Part shown: positions 53,931 through 62,238 of the stretch, piece after piece
Layout: each line of letters starts with the position of its first letter
Numbering within the stretch: position 1 is the first letter of the stretch
Origin: Desulfocicer vacuolatum DSM 3385
GTDB lineage: Bacteria; Desulfobacterota; Desulfobacteria; Desulfobacterales; Desulfobacteraceae
Direction of reading: 5' to 3'
Length of the DNA: 64,000 nucleotides
Assembly: GCF_900176365.1 (NCBI RefSeq)
Contig: NZ_FWXY01000012.1
Coordinates: 104,082-168,081 of the forward strand
Program-made: the position numbers and the translations under genes
Notes under the pieces: generated by a model
The model's database searches: none
What the model saw: only the letters and a program-made list of their open reading frames with translations
Told to the model about the DNA's origin: nothing

Positions 53931-55082
53931 ATGAAAAAAGTTTTAACACTGATTATCGCATGCTTAATTACAGTGACCCTGGCAGCCGGTTCATCCTTTG
54001 CCGGCAAAAGAGAAAAATTCGGGGAAGATCCCCGCCACAAAACAGCCAAACGGGTCAGCTTCAAACCCTCGGATAAAAAAATTCGTTGGAAAATGGTTAT
54101 GCCCTGGTCCAAGGGACTTCTTTTTTACGACATTGCCGTGCATTTCACCGACAGTGTTCGTCTGGCATCTGCAGGACGCCTGGACATCAAACCGTTTTCC
54201 GCCGGCGAACTGGTACCGGCCATGCAGTCATTTGACGCTGTAAGCAAGGGATCTGCCCAGGTGGGACATGACTGGCCCGGTTATTGGAAAGGAAAAAATG
54301 AAGCCTTTGTTGCCTTTGGAGATGTTCCCTTTGGCCTTGATCCCGAAGGATACAATGTCTGGCTGTACGAACAGGGGGGAATAGAGCTTCTTCAGGAACT
54401 TTACGGCAAATTTAATCTTTATGCCCTTCCCGGTGGACAGACCGGTCAGGATATGGGACTTTTTTCCAATAAAAAAGCCACAAAAATGGAAGACTTCAAA
54501 GGACTTCGTATCCGTACACCGGGATGGTACATGGACATCATGAACAGCCTGGGAGCATCGGTAAGTCCCCTTCCCGGCGGCGAAGTTTATCTGGCCCTGG
54601 AACGTGGGGTCATTGATGCGGCAGAGTTTTCAGCCCCGGCCATTAATTATCCCATGGGTTTTGATGATATCACAAAATATGCCATTCAACCCGGTGTGCA
54701 TCAGCCCGGCGGACAGTGCAACCTGTTCTTTAACATGGATGCCTGGAACAAACTTCCCGAAGACTTGAAATATATCGTAAAAATCTGTGCAAAAGAGACC
54801 CAGCTCTGGAGCCTTACCTGGATAAACAACCTCAACTCCAAAGCCATGGAGAAATTCAAAGAAAAAGTTGAAATTGTCCAGATGGAAAAAGAGACACTGA
54901 TTCAATTTCGTAAAACAACCCAGGCATATCTTGAAACCCTTAAAGAAAAATACCCTGATGTTAAAAAGGTTCTTGAATCCCAGGAAAAATTCAAACAAGA
55001 ATATTCTGTGTGGCGAAAAGCAAAAAGCGGTGTCGCACCCTGGCCCTACGAAACCTATATCAGCGGTGAAATTTCCCAGTAA
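53931..55082 (+). CDS. TRAP transporter solute-binding protein (DctP family, second system)
   Basis: The start is ATG 53931 after GGAGGAG (383 aa). Signal peptide KKVLTLIIACLITVTLAAGSSFAG. The mature protein is a TakP-like DctP member with FKGLRIRTPGWYMDIMNSLG and ALERGVIDAAEFSAP, the ligand Arg/substrate region of TRAP binding proteins for 2-oxo- or hydroxy-monocarboxylates. It is first gene of a dctPQM-lutC-lutBA operon, so lactate or a relative is the likely ligand. A GC-rich hairpin follows it. Confidence 0.9.
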   Translation: MKKVLTLIIACLITVTLAAGSSFAGKREKFGEDPRHKTAKRVSFKPSDKKIRWKMVMPWSKGLLFYDIAVHFTDSVRLASAGRLDIKPFSAGELVPAMQSFDAVSKGSAQVGHDWPGYWKGKNEAFVAFGDVPFGLDPEGYNVWLYEQGGIELLQELYGKFNLYALPGGQTGQDMGLFSNKKATKMEDFKGLRIRTPGWYMDIMNSLGASVSPLPGGEVYLALERGVIDAAEFSAPAINYPMGFDDITKYAIQPGVHQPGGQCNLFFNMDAWNKLPEDLKYIVKICAKETQLWSLTWINNLNSKAMEKFKEKVEIVQMEKETLIQFRKTTQAYLETLKEKYPDVKKVLESQEKFKQEYSVWRKAKSGVAPWPYETYISGEISQ

Positions 55083-55131
55083 AAATAAACTTTATTGCTC
55101 AATTTAAAAGAGCAAACAATTTGATTAAACA

Positions 55132-55171
55132 AAAACGTCCGCCCGACAGCATCATAAAAGGCGGGCGTTTT
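55132..55171 (+). terminator. Terminator/attenuator between second dctP and dctQ
   Basis: AAAACGTCCGCC and GGCGGGCGTTTT form a 12-bp stem (one G-T pair) with a 16-nt loop, ending in TTTT. Partial read-through would leave dctP in excess over the permease genes. Confidence 0.75.
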
Positions 55172-55218
55172 ACACAACCTGCAATAAATTTACAACCCGC
55201 AATAAAAGGGATTTACCC

Positions 55219-55716
55219 ATGCTTGAAAATGTATCTGAAAAATTGACTGCCCTCAACAGAAAGGAGGGAGAGATTGCCTCTTTTCTCATCTACCCTCTTT
55301 TGTTCATTGTGGTGTATGAAGTGGTCATGAGATATGTCTTTAACGCCCCTACTATCTGGGGTTTTGAAGCCACCACCTTTTTGTACGGCCTTCATTTCAT
55401 GTTTGGATTTGCCTACACCGATGTATACGACGGCCATGTAAAAGTAGATATTTTTACATCCTTGTTATCCACGAAAAAACAAATTTTCATGAGAATCTTC
55501 ACAAACATCATCTTTTTTCTACCGGTAATGATCTGCATGACCATCTGGGCCTTTAAATTTGCCATCACCTCCACCATGGGGCTTGAAGTAAATTCAACCA
55601 GCTGGGCCCCCCCCATCTGGCCTTTGAAAATACTCATGGCCGTCTGTTTTCTGTTTCTTCTACTCCAGGGAATTTCAAACCTGATCAACGACATCAACGC
55701 CTTTGGCAAAAAATAA
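55219..55716 (+). CDS. TRAP transporter small permease (DctQ family, second system)
   Basis: 165 aa with four predicted helices; DctQ signature YVFNAPTIWGFEATTFLYG followed by YTDVYDGHVKVD. AAAAGGGA precedes the ATG. Works with the DctM encoded 15 nt downstream. Confidence 0.88.
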   Translation: MLENVSEKLTALNRKEGEIASFLIYPLLFIVVYEVVMRYVFNAPTIWGFEATTFLYGLHFMFGFAYTDVYDGHVKVDIFTSLLSTKKQIFMRIFTNIIFFLPVMICMTIWAFKFAITSTMGLEVNSTSWAPPIWPLKILMAVCFLFLLLQGISNLINDINAFGKK

Positions 55717-55731
55717 AAAGAGGTTATTCAC

Positions 55732-57075
55732 ATGAGCCTTGAATTCATGACAATCGCAATGTTTGCCACCCTGGTCATTGCCATTACCTTTGGTCACCCT
55801 CTGGCTTATACCCTTGCAGGGGTTGCCACCTTGTTTGGTCTCATTGACAACGGCGGCTCCATTCCCATGCTGTTTGACATGTTTGCCAACAACGCCTGGG
55901 GATTAATGAACAATTACACCCTTGTGGCCATTCCGCTTTTTATCTTAATGGCCCAGCTGCTGGATCGATCCAAGGTTTCCGATGCTCTGTTTGAAGCGCT
56001 TTATGTGGTTCTGGGCGGGTTAAAGGGAGGATTGGGCCTGGCTGTTGTTGTGGTGTGCACCGTCTTTGCAGCCACCACCGGCATCATCGGTGCTTCAGTT
56101 GTGGCAATGGGCCTTTTGGCCACACCGGCCCTGATCAAAAAAGGCTATCAAAAAGAACTGGCCAGCGGCATCATCTGCGCATCAGGAACCCTTGGCATTC
56201 TCATCCCCCCCAGTATCATGATGGTGGTTTACGGCGGACTGACCGGCATGAAAGAGACCTCCGTGGGTAATCTCTTTGCCGGTGCTATTTTTCCCGGACT
56301 CATGCTGGCATCCCTCTATTTTATATATATCCTCATTCGGTGTAACATCAATCCCCAGCTGGGTCCCCCAATTTCAAAGGAAGAAGCGTCCACATACTCC
56401 AGCACCCAGAAGTGGGCCATGACCCTAAAGTCCCTGGTCCCCCCCCTGGGATTGATCCTGGCGGTCATGGGCACCATACTGGCCGGGGTGGCCACCCCCA
56501 CGGAGGCCGCAGGTCTGGGTTCCGGCGGTGCCATGCTCCTTGCCTTTTTCAACAAAAAACTCAGTTGGCAGGTATTAAAAGAAGCCAGTTATGCCACATT
56601 AAAAACCACCTCCATGGTCATGCTGCTTTTCATCGGCGGCAAATTTTTCAGCACGGTTTTTTTAAGCATGGGCGGCGGTGATGTGGTGGCAGATCTTCTC
56701 ATCGGCAGCGGCATGAACAGATGGGCCATTCTCGGCATCATGATGGCCATTGTATTTCTCATGGGTATGTTCATTGACTGGGCCGCCATTCTTCTGGTCA
56801 CTGTTCCCATCTTTATGCCCATTGCCATGGAAATCGGTTTTGATCCTCTGTGGTTCTCCCTGCTCATGTGTGTTAACCTCCAGACCTCCTTTCTGACCCC
56901 TCCCTTTGGTTATGCGCTTTTTTATTTCAAAGGTGTGGCACCGGAAGGCTATACCATGATGCATATTTACAAAGGTATTTTACCCTTTGTGGCGCTTCAG
57001 ATCATCAGTCTGGCCCTTTTATGTCTGTTTCCGTCCATCGTCACATGGCTGCCAGGTGTATTTTTCGGCTCATGA
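55732..57075 (+). CDS. TRAP transporter large permease (DctM family, second system)
   Basis: 447 aa, about 12 helices, with DctM signatures LVAIPLFILMAQLLDRSKVSDALFE (first part), SGTLGILIPPSIMMVVYG and AILLVTVPIFMPIA. It is the Na+-coupled channel subunit and a paralogue of the permease at 15,542. Located in the middle of the lactate-type operon; lutC starts 34 nt further on. Confidence 0.92.
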   Translation: MSLEFMTIAMFATLVIAITFGHPLAYTLAGVATLFGLIDNGGSIPMLFDMFANNAWGLMNNYTLVAIPLFILMAQLLDRSKVSDALFEALYVVLGGLKGGLGLAVVVVCTVFAATTGIIGASVVAMGLLATPALIKKGYQKELASGIICASGTLGILIPPSIMMVVYGGLTGMKETSVGNLFAGAIFPGLMLASLYFIYILIRCNINPQLGPPISKEEASTYSSTQKWAMTLKSLVPPLGLILAVMGTILAGVATPTEAAGLGSGGAMLLAFFNKKLSWQVLKEASYATLKTTSMVMLLFIGGKFFSTVFLSMGGGDVVADLLIGSGMNRWAILGIMMAIVFLMGMFIDWAAILLVTVPIFMPIAMEIGFDPLWFSLLMCVNLQTSFLTPPFGYALFYFKGVAPEGYTMMHIYKGILPFVALQIISLALLCLFPSIVTWLPGVFFGS

Positions 57076-57109
57076 TAAAAAAAAGTGAATAAGATAAGGA
57101 GAAAAGGCT

Positions 57110-57727
57110 GTGGATCATCACCAACTTATCCAGCAATTCAAGGAAAAAGCTCAACTGGTATCGGCAACGATCCACCCCGAGATGACCCTGGAAACCGCAT
57201 TGACAACGGCTGTTAAATATTGTCAGAAAAAGTCATCCTGCCAGACATCCCGGCCCTGGGAATCCCCCCCCGGTCACCAGGACAACGGGGGGGCCCGGGA
57301 GCATGTAAAAACCATTGCTTTACCGGAAAACCACGCCTCCCTGGAAACGCTCCTGTCGCCCATGTGTTCATCCCGAGGCATTGAGCTTGTGACAAAAAAC
57401 TTCAGAAACCATGCCCGGGGTATGGACATGGGCATCACCTTTGCCGATTACGGCATTGCCGACACCGGGACCCTGGTCATTGGCTGTGACGGAGAGGACA
57501 TGCGCCTTGCCACCATGATCAGTGACATCCATGTGGCCCTGCTGCCCCAGTCCCGGATACGCTCCACAGCCCTTGAACTCACAGATGAGCTGGAAGATAT
57601 GATGGCAGCCCCGGGGGCTTACACCGCCTTTATCACCGGCCCCAGTCGCACCGCAGACATAGAACGGGTGCTGGCCATCGGGGTTCATGGCCCCCTGGAA
57701 CTTCACATCATGTTGCTTAAGGATTGA
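57110..57727 (+). CDS. LutC-like LUD-domain protein
   Basis: The GTG start follows AAGGAG at 9 nt; 205 aa. A single LUD domain with GITFADYGIADTGTLVIGC and the C-terminal ITGPSRTADIERVLAIGVHGP typical of LutC/YkgG. It is part of the LutABC-type L-lactate oxidation complex, whose other two parts are fused in the next gene (4-nt gap). The N-terminal third is short and proline-rich (SRPWESPPGHQ). Confidence 0.88.
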   Translation: MDHHQLIQQFKEKAQLVSATIHPEMTLETALTTAVKYCQKKSSCQTSRPWESPPGHQDNGGAREHVKTIALPENHASLETLLSPMCSSRGIELVTKNFRNHARGMDMGITFADYGIADTGTLVIGCDGEDMRLATMISDIHVALLPQSRIRSTALELTDELEDMMAAPGAYTAFITGPSRTADIERVLAIGVHGPLELHIMLLKD

Positions 57728-57730
57728 TCC

Positions 57731-59938
57731 ATGGAAAAAAAAACATCCCAAGAGACATTAAAAGCGTATAGAAAACGCATTGACACGGCCCTTGACAATG
57801 ATTTTTTAAGAACCGCCATGGACCGCTTTGCCGTGGCCTACAAAGAGGGCAGAAAAAATGCCTTTAAAGATATGGACACCGATGATCTCATTGAGCAGGT
57901 GGCAATACTTAAAAAAAAGGCCATTGAAAACAGAACAGCTCTTTTGGAAGAATTTACCTTCCAGGCCGAAAAAAAAGGCATTCAGGTGCACATGGCTGCG
58001 GATGCACAAGAAGCCAATAACATTATTTCCCATATTGGAAAGGCTGCCAACTGCCAAAAGGTCATTAAATCAAAATCCATGACCGCAGAAGAGACCCACC
58101 TCAATCCCTGGCTGGAAAACCGGGGATTTAAGGTCACAGAAACCGATCTTGGTGAATGGATTGTACAGCTGCGCCATGAAGGCCCGTCCCACATGGTCAT
58201 GCCAGCCATCCATCTTTCCCGGTATCAGGTGGCAGATCTTTTCTCCCAGGTTACCGATTCCAGGCAGGATGCCAAAATTGAAGGCCTTGTGAAAGTGGCA
58301 CGGTCCACACTGAGAGATAATTTTATTGAAGCGGACATGGGCATCACCGGTGCCAATTTTCTCATTGCAAAAACCGCCACCATGGGCCTTGTCACCAACG
58401 AGGGCAATGCCCGCCTGGCCACCACCCTGCCCCGGGTCCATGTGGTGCTGGCCGGTATTGATAAAATCCTGCCCAGCCTTGAAGATGCCCTTAAGGTGGC
58501 AAGGGTCCTTCCCCGTAATGCCACAGGCCAGCAGCTCACCTCCTATGTCACCTGGATCACAGGCCCGTCCCAGTGCACTTCAATGGAAACAGATAAGCGT
58601 GAAATGCACATTGTATTATTGGACAACGGTCGCTCTGCCATTGCAGATGATCCTCTTTTTTCCCAGGTGCTGCACTGTGTGAGATGCGGTGCCTGTGCCA
58701 ATGTCTGTCCTGTTTATCGCATGGTGGGGGGGCACCAGATGGGGCACATTTACATCGGTGCCATCGGACTCATCACCACCTATTTTTTCCACGGCAGAGA
58801 AAATGCCCGAAACCTGGTTCAAAACTGCACCAACTGCGGGGCTTGCAAAGCGGTGTGCGCGGCAAACATAGATCTGCCAAGATTAATTAAAGAGGTCCAC
58901 GCCCGGATTCAGGATGAAGAAGGCCACCCACTTAAAAGCCTGCTCCTGGCCAAGGTACTGAAAAATCGCAAACTATTCCATGGGCTGCTGCGTTCGGCAA
59001 GTCTTGCCCAGGTACCGGTGACGGGAAACACCCCCTATTTGCGACATCTTCCCATGGTATTTTCCAATGAACATAATTTTCGGGCCTTGCCTGCCATAGC
59101 AAAGGTGCCCTTCCGGGATCGCTGGAAAAAGCTTAAACCCCGCATTGACAAACCTGCCATGAAAATCATTCTGTTTTCCGGATGTGTCCAGGATTTTGTC
59201 TATCCGGAACAGCTGGAAGCTGCAGTAAAACTGTTTAAAAAAGGCTCTGTGGATGTTGAATTTCCCATGGGTCAATCCTGTTGCGGGCTACCGGCCATGA
59301 TGATGGGGGAAAAAGAGGCGGCAAGGGATGTTGCCATCCAGAATGTAAAGGCCATGCGCGGATTTAATGCCCAATGGATTGTCACCCTGTGTGCTTCGTG
59401 TGCCTCCCATCTCACCCATGCCACCCGGGATCTGACCAAAGGCTTTCTTCCAGATAAAGAGATCAAAGATTTTATCCAACGGATTATTCCTTTCAGTGAC
59501 TTTATTAACCGCTTTGCCCCTGAAACGGTACTTCCCGGAGGTAAAGATTTAGCCTCCCATGCACCCAAGGCTGTTTCCACTGCGGGTAAAGGCAAAGTCA
59601 CCTGGCATTCTCCCTGTCATCTGTGCCGGGGCATGGGGGTACGAAATGCGCCCAAGGATCTCATTGCGGCATCGGGCCAGACCTTTGTCCAGGCAGAAGA
59701 AGAAGAGACCTGCTGTGGATTTGGGGGCAGCTTTTCTGCCAATTTTCCTGCAGTATCAAGGGAAATCCTCACCCGTAAGCTTGATGATGCTGAAAACACC
59801 GGGGCCGAACTTCTGGTCACCGAGTGTCCGGGATGTGTTCTGCAACTGCGGGGGGGGGCCGTGAATCAAGAGCGCAATCTCAAGGTGAGCCATCTGGCTG
59901 AACTTCTGGCCGGTACCGTAAAAACGTCGTCTGATTAA
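57731..59938 (+). CDS. Fused LutB-LutA type lactate oxidation protein
   Basis: 735 aa. Residues ~60-310 form the LUD domain of LutB/YkgF (MGITGANFLIAKTATMGLVTNEGNARL, ITGPSQC). Two [4Fe-4S] motifs follow (CVRCGACANVCP near 315, CTNCGACKAVC near 365). From ~475 on comes a complete LutA/YkgE-like part with two CCG domains (SGCVQDFVYP, CCGLPAMM, CASCASH; then CHLCRG, CCGFGGSF, CPGCVLQL). Together with LutC it should oxidise L-lactate to pyruvate and pass electrons on. A LutB-LutA fusion of this kind is seen in several sulfate reducers. Last gene of the operon. Confidence 0.9.
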   Translation: MEKKTSQETLKAYRKRIDTALDNDFLRTAMDRFAVAYKEGRKNAFKDMDTDDLIEQVAILKKKAIENRTALLEEFTFQAEKKGIQVHMAADAQEANNIISHIGKAANCQKVIKSKSMTAEETHLNPWLENRGFKVTETDLGEWIVQLRHEGPSHMVMPAIHLSRYQVADLFSQVTDSRQDAKIEGLVKVARSTLRDNFIEADMGITGANFLIAKTATMGLVTNEGNARLATTLPRVHVVLAGIDKILPSLEDALKVARVLPRNATGQQLTSYVTWITGPSQCTSMETDKREMHIVLLDNGRSAIADDPLFSQVLHCVRCGACANVCPVYRMVGGHQMGHIYIGAIGLITTYFFHGRENARNLVQNCTNCGACKAVCAANIDLPRLIKEVHARIQDEEGHPLKSLLLAKVLKNRKLFHGLLRSASLAQVPVTGNTPYLRHLPMVFSNEHNFRALPAIAKVPFRDRWKKLKPRIDKPAMKIILFSGCVQDFVYPEQLEAAVKLFKKGSVDVEFPMGQSCCGLPAMMMGEKEAARDVAIQNVKAMRGFNAQWIVTLCASCASHLTHATRDLTKGFLPDKEIKDFIQRIIPFSDFINRFAPETVLPGGKDLASHAPKAVSTAGKGKVTWHSPCHLCRGMGVRNAPKDLIAASGQTFVQAEEEETCCGFGGSFSANFPAVSREILTRKLDDAENTGAELLVTECPGCVLQLRGGAVNQERNLKVSHLAELLAGTVKTSSD

Positions 59939-59995
59939 AAAAAGCCGCGATTATTTGGTTTAAAATGCCCGCTGGGCATACACACTCTACATCTC

Positions 59996-60054
59996 CCTTG
60001 AAATCATGACATCTCAATAGATTTTCTTTCAAATCAGATGTTATGATTTCAAGG
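59996..60054. other. Long 19-bp inverted repeat after the lut operon
   Basis: CCTTGAAATCATGACATCT and AGATGTTATGATTTCAAGG pair with one mismatch around a 21-nt AT-rich loop. There is no T tract, so it is not a classical terminator. It may be a processing or protein-binding site, or the remnant of a small element. Confidence 0.6.
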
Positions 60055-60120
60055 AACTCCCTCCACAAAACAAATTAACCCCACCAACTCCCTCCTGCCC
60101 TTGCCACAACAAAAAGAAAA

Positions 60121-60289
60121 GGCTCGTGTTGGGTTCCGGGTCTTATATCTTTAAATCCAGTATAATACACTGAATTTATTAAGAATTAACCAAAGGCCTT
60201 GTAAATATTAAAACCATAAAGTATTCTCATTAAATAAAATGAGTTATCATCGCTTTAAGGAAATAAAACCCTGAAACACAACATGAGCC
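60121..60289. mobile_element. MITE-like element, copy 1
   Basis: A 169-bp element with terminal inverted repeats GGCTCGTGTTG and CAACATGAGCC and internal palindromes (CAGTATAATACACTG, CTCATTAAATAAAATGAG). It is ~93% identical by eye to the copy at 63,712-63,881, which lies in the opposite orientation. No coding capacity. It has no match to the alpha/beta repeats. Confidence 0.8.
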
Positions 60290-60353
60290 TAAATCTTTTA
60301 CATTGGCCTTGGGTATCTGTTGATTGTTGATGGCAGAATGGTCTTCCCCCCCC

Positions 60354-61286
60354 TTATTGATTCTGCTCGTCATCATAAAGATTCATGTCAGGATAGTATT
60401 CTTCTGCGCATCCGGGGCAGATGCTGTGGCTGATATCTGCATCTGAATGTTTTTCAATATAAGCATCAATCTGATTCCAATACCCTTTATCATCCCTGAC
60501 TTTTTTACAATATGAGCATACGGGCAATAAACCGCTTAATTGTTTAACCCTGTTTAGTGCATCCTGGAGGTCTTTGGTTCTTTCTTTTACCTTTTGTTCC
60601 AGGGTTTCGTAAGATTCTTTTAATTTTTTTGAGGCATCATTGATGGAGGCAGCCACCTGATCAAGTTCATCCCGGGAAGATTGGCTCTTTCTGTTCAGTT
60701 TCAGGTAGCCTGATCTTTTATTAACTTTGTAGTTTTTTAAATATTGATCAATGGTGGACAGATGTTTGATGACAAAATAATGAAATAAAAAATAAATAAA
60801 AATTGTAACGATGAATGTTTTTACGGTCTGGGAAATTAATACGATAATAAGCCTGTTGATTAAACGGGCATATACGTTGCTCAGGCTTGCAACTATTTTT
60901 AACTTTCCAATATCACGGCTGGTGTTGTCACTGACATACACTATGGGGAGAATTTTCTCCACCGCGTGTTTAGAATGTTGTTTTCCAACGCTGATAAAGA
61001 CCTTTCCTTCACCGGAAAGTTCAAGGTATTCAATGTCTTTAAGATTTGAAATACCCTCAAGATGAAGATGCAGGGCCTTTTCATTAAAAAACCACAACGC
61101 ATCGGCAATTTGTTTTTTAAAACTTTTTTCTATGCGGGAAAATTGTCCATCAATACTGTCTATATCCCTTTGATATTCAATTTTCAGTTGTATGGATGTT
61201 ATCACCAGGGTCACAAATCCGCTGAATATCAGGATGTAAAGCAAAAGCCTGTTGGCAATTTTATTTTTAACGTATGGAAGTATCAT
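60354..61286 (-). CDS. Membrane sensor protein with C-terminal cysteine (zinc-finger-like) domain
   Basis: 310 aa. A first membrane helix (LLLYILIFSGFVTLVIT), an extracytoplasmic sensor region (about 35-150), a second helix (VKTFIVTIFIYFLFHYFVI), a HAMP-like linker and coiled coil (YETLEQKVKERTKDLQDALNRVKQL). A small domain with GLLPVCSYCKKVRDDKGYWNQI...HSICPGC ends the protein. That cysteine tail also occurs at the end of many deltaproteobacterial signalling proteins. No kinase, cyclase or methyl-accepting domain is present. Its ATG overlaps the stop of the binding-protein gene by one base, so the two probably sense together. Confidence 0.75.
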   Translation of the reverse strand: MILPYVKNKIANRLLLYILIFSGFVTLVITSIQLKIEYQRDIDSIDGQFSRIEKSFKKQIADALWFFNEKALHLHLEGISNLKDIEYLELSGEGKVFISVGKQHSKHAVEKILPIVYVSDNTSRDIGKLKIVASLSNVYARLINRLIIVLISQTVKTFIVTIFIYFLFHYFVIKHLSTIDQYLKNYKVNKRSGYLKLNRKSQSSRDELDQVAASINDASKKLKESYETLEQKVKERTKDLQDALNRVKQLSGLLPVCSYCKKVRDDKGYWNQIDAYIEKHSDADISHSICPGCAEEYYPDMNLYDDEQNQ

Positions 61287-62131
61287 TAATTCTGTTCCTG
61301 AATAAACGCATCATAGTATTTTCGTATCAACAACAATTCTTTTTCATCAGTATGACCTATTTCAGTAATTTTTCTATACTCGGCAGTGGGTTTAATTTTT
61401 TTAAGTGCGGCATTCCATTTTTCAATGACCTTTTTGCCCCATTCATTTTTTGAGCAATTCATGTAAACATATGAAATCGGGTCCATTTCAGATATTGGAA
61501 TACTGATCAGGGTGTTTGGTGCATTTGATTTTTTTTGATAATAGGTCGCCACTATGGGATATTCGATGGTGTAATCCACACGCCCCATGATAACCATTTT
61601 AATCAAAGATTCCGGACTTTCAGAGACCCGCGTGAGATTAGAGTCGTTTTCATGATTTTTCATCAAGGAGTCTATTTTTCGGGTAAAGGATCTGTTTTTT
61701 TCTGCATATCCCTTGATTCTATTTTCCTTGAGCAACTTGGTTATTGAATAAGAAACAGGATTGCCAAGACGCTGGGCGGTTTCTTTTTTCATAATGATTG
61801 CATTGGGCAGAACAAATGTATGCGGTGCTGAATAGTATACGATATTTTCCCTTTTCCCGGTTTTTAAGCCAAAAGTGTAGCAAATGTTTTTATCACTCTC
61901 AATTTCATGCCAGAACCTGGCCCAGTTCATTCGCTCTGTCACATGTTCATATTCCGGGAGATTTTTCTGAGCTGTGTCAAGGATATAATTGAATCTGCCA
62001 GTGCCCTTTTCCTCGCCGTCAATCATCATCCATGGGGGCCAGTCCAATACCATCCAGGTTATTTTTTCTTTTGAATGGGATACATTACAACAAAGCAGCA
62101 ATGTGATTAAACTTATTAACAACGCTCTCAT
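61286..62131 (-). CDS. Periplasmic binding-protein-like sensor partner
   Basis: ATG 62131 after GGGGGA gives 281 aa with a signal peptide (MRALLISLITLLLCCNVSHS). The rest is a family-3-like bilobed fold of the TIGR02285 kind: ITWMVLDWPPWMMIDGEEKGTGRFNYIL, NICYTFGLKTGKRENIVYYS, VIMGRVDYTIEYP. These stand-alone proteins often feed a membrane sensor rather than a transporter, and here the sensor gene overlaps it. The ligand is unknown. Confidence 0.8.
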   Translation of the reverse strand: MRALLISLITLLLCCNVSHSKEKITWMVLDWPPWMMIDGEEKGTGRFNYILDTAQKNLPEYEHVTERMNWARFWHEIESDKNICYTFGLKTGKRENIVYYSAPHTFVLPNAIIMKKETAQRLGNPVSYSITKLLKENRIKGYAEKNRSFTRKIDSLMKNHENDSNLTRVSESPESLIKMVIMGRVDYTIEYPIVATYYQKKSNAPNTLISIPISEMDPISYVYMNCSKNEWGKKVIEKWNAALKKIKPTAEYRKITEIGHTDEKELLLIRKYYDAFIQEQN

Positions 62132-62159
62132 TTTTCCCCCTTTACGGGCTTGGATGTGA

Positions 62160-62235
62160 GTTCTCAATAACTGCCACGGGCATGTCCTGCCGGATACAAC
62201 GAGTATTGCAACCAATAAAAAATGCTATTATGCCG
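62160..62235 (-). repeat. Partial beta-type repeat remnant
   Basis: AACTGCCACGGGCATGTCC...ACAACGAGTATTGC...GCTATTATGCCG matches, with gaps, the outer end of the inverted beta copy at 29,288-29,355 (ACGGGCATGTCTTGGCGGACACAACGAATATA, ATTATGCCG). It lies between the alcohol-dehydrogenase-type gene and the binding-protein gene. Confidence 0.6.
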
Positions 62236-62238
62236 ACT

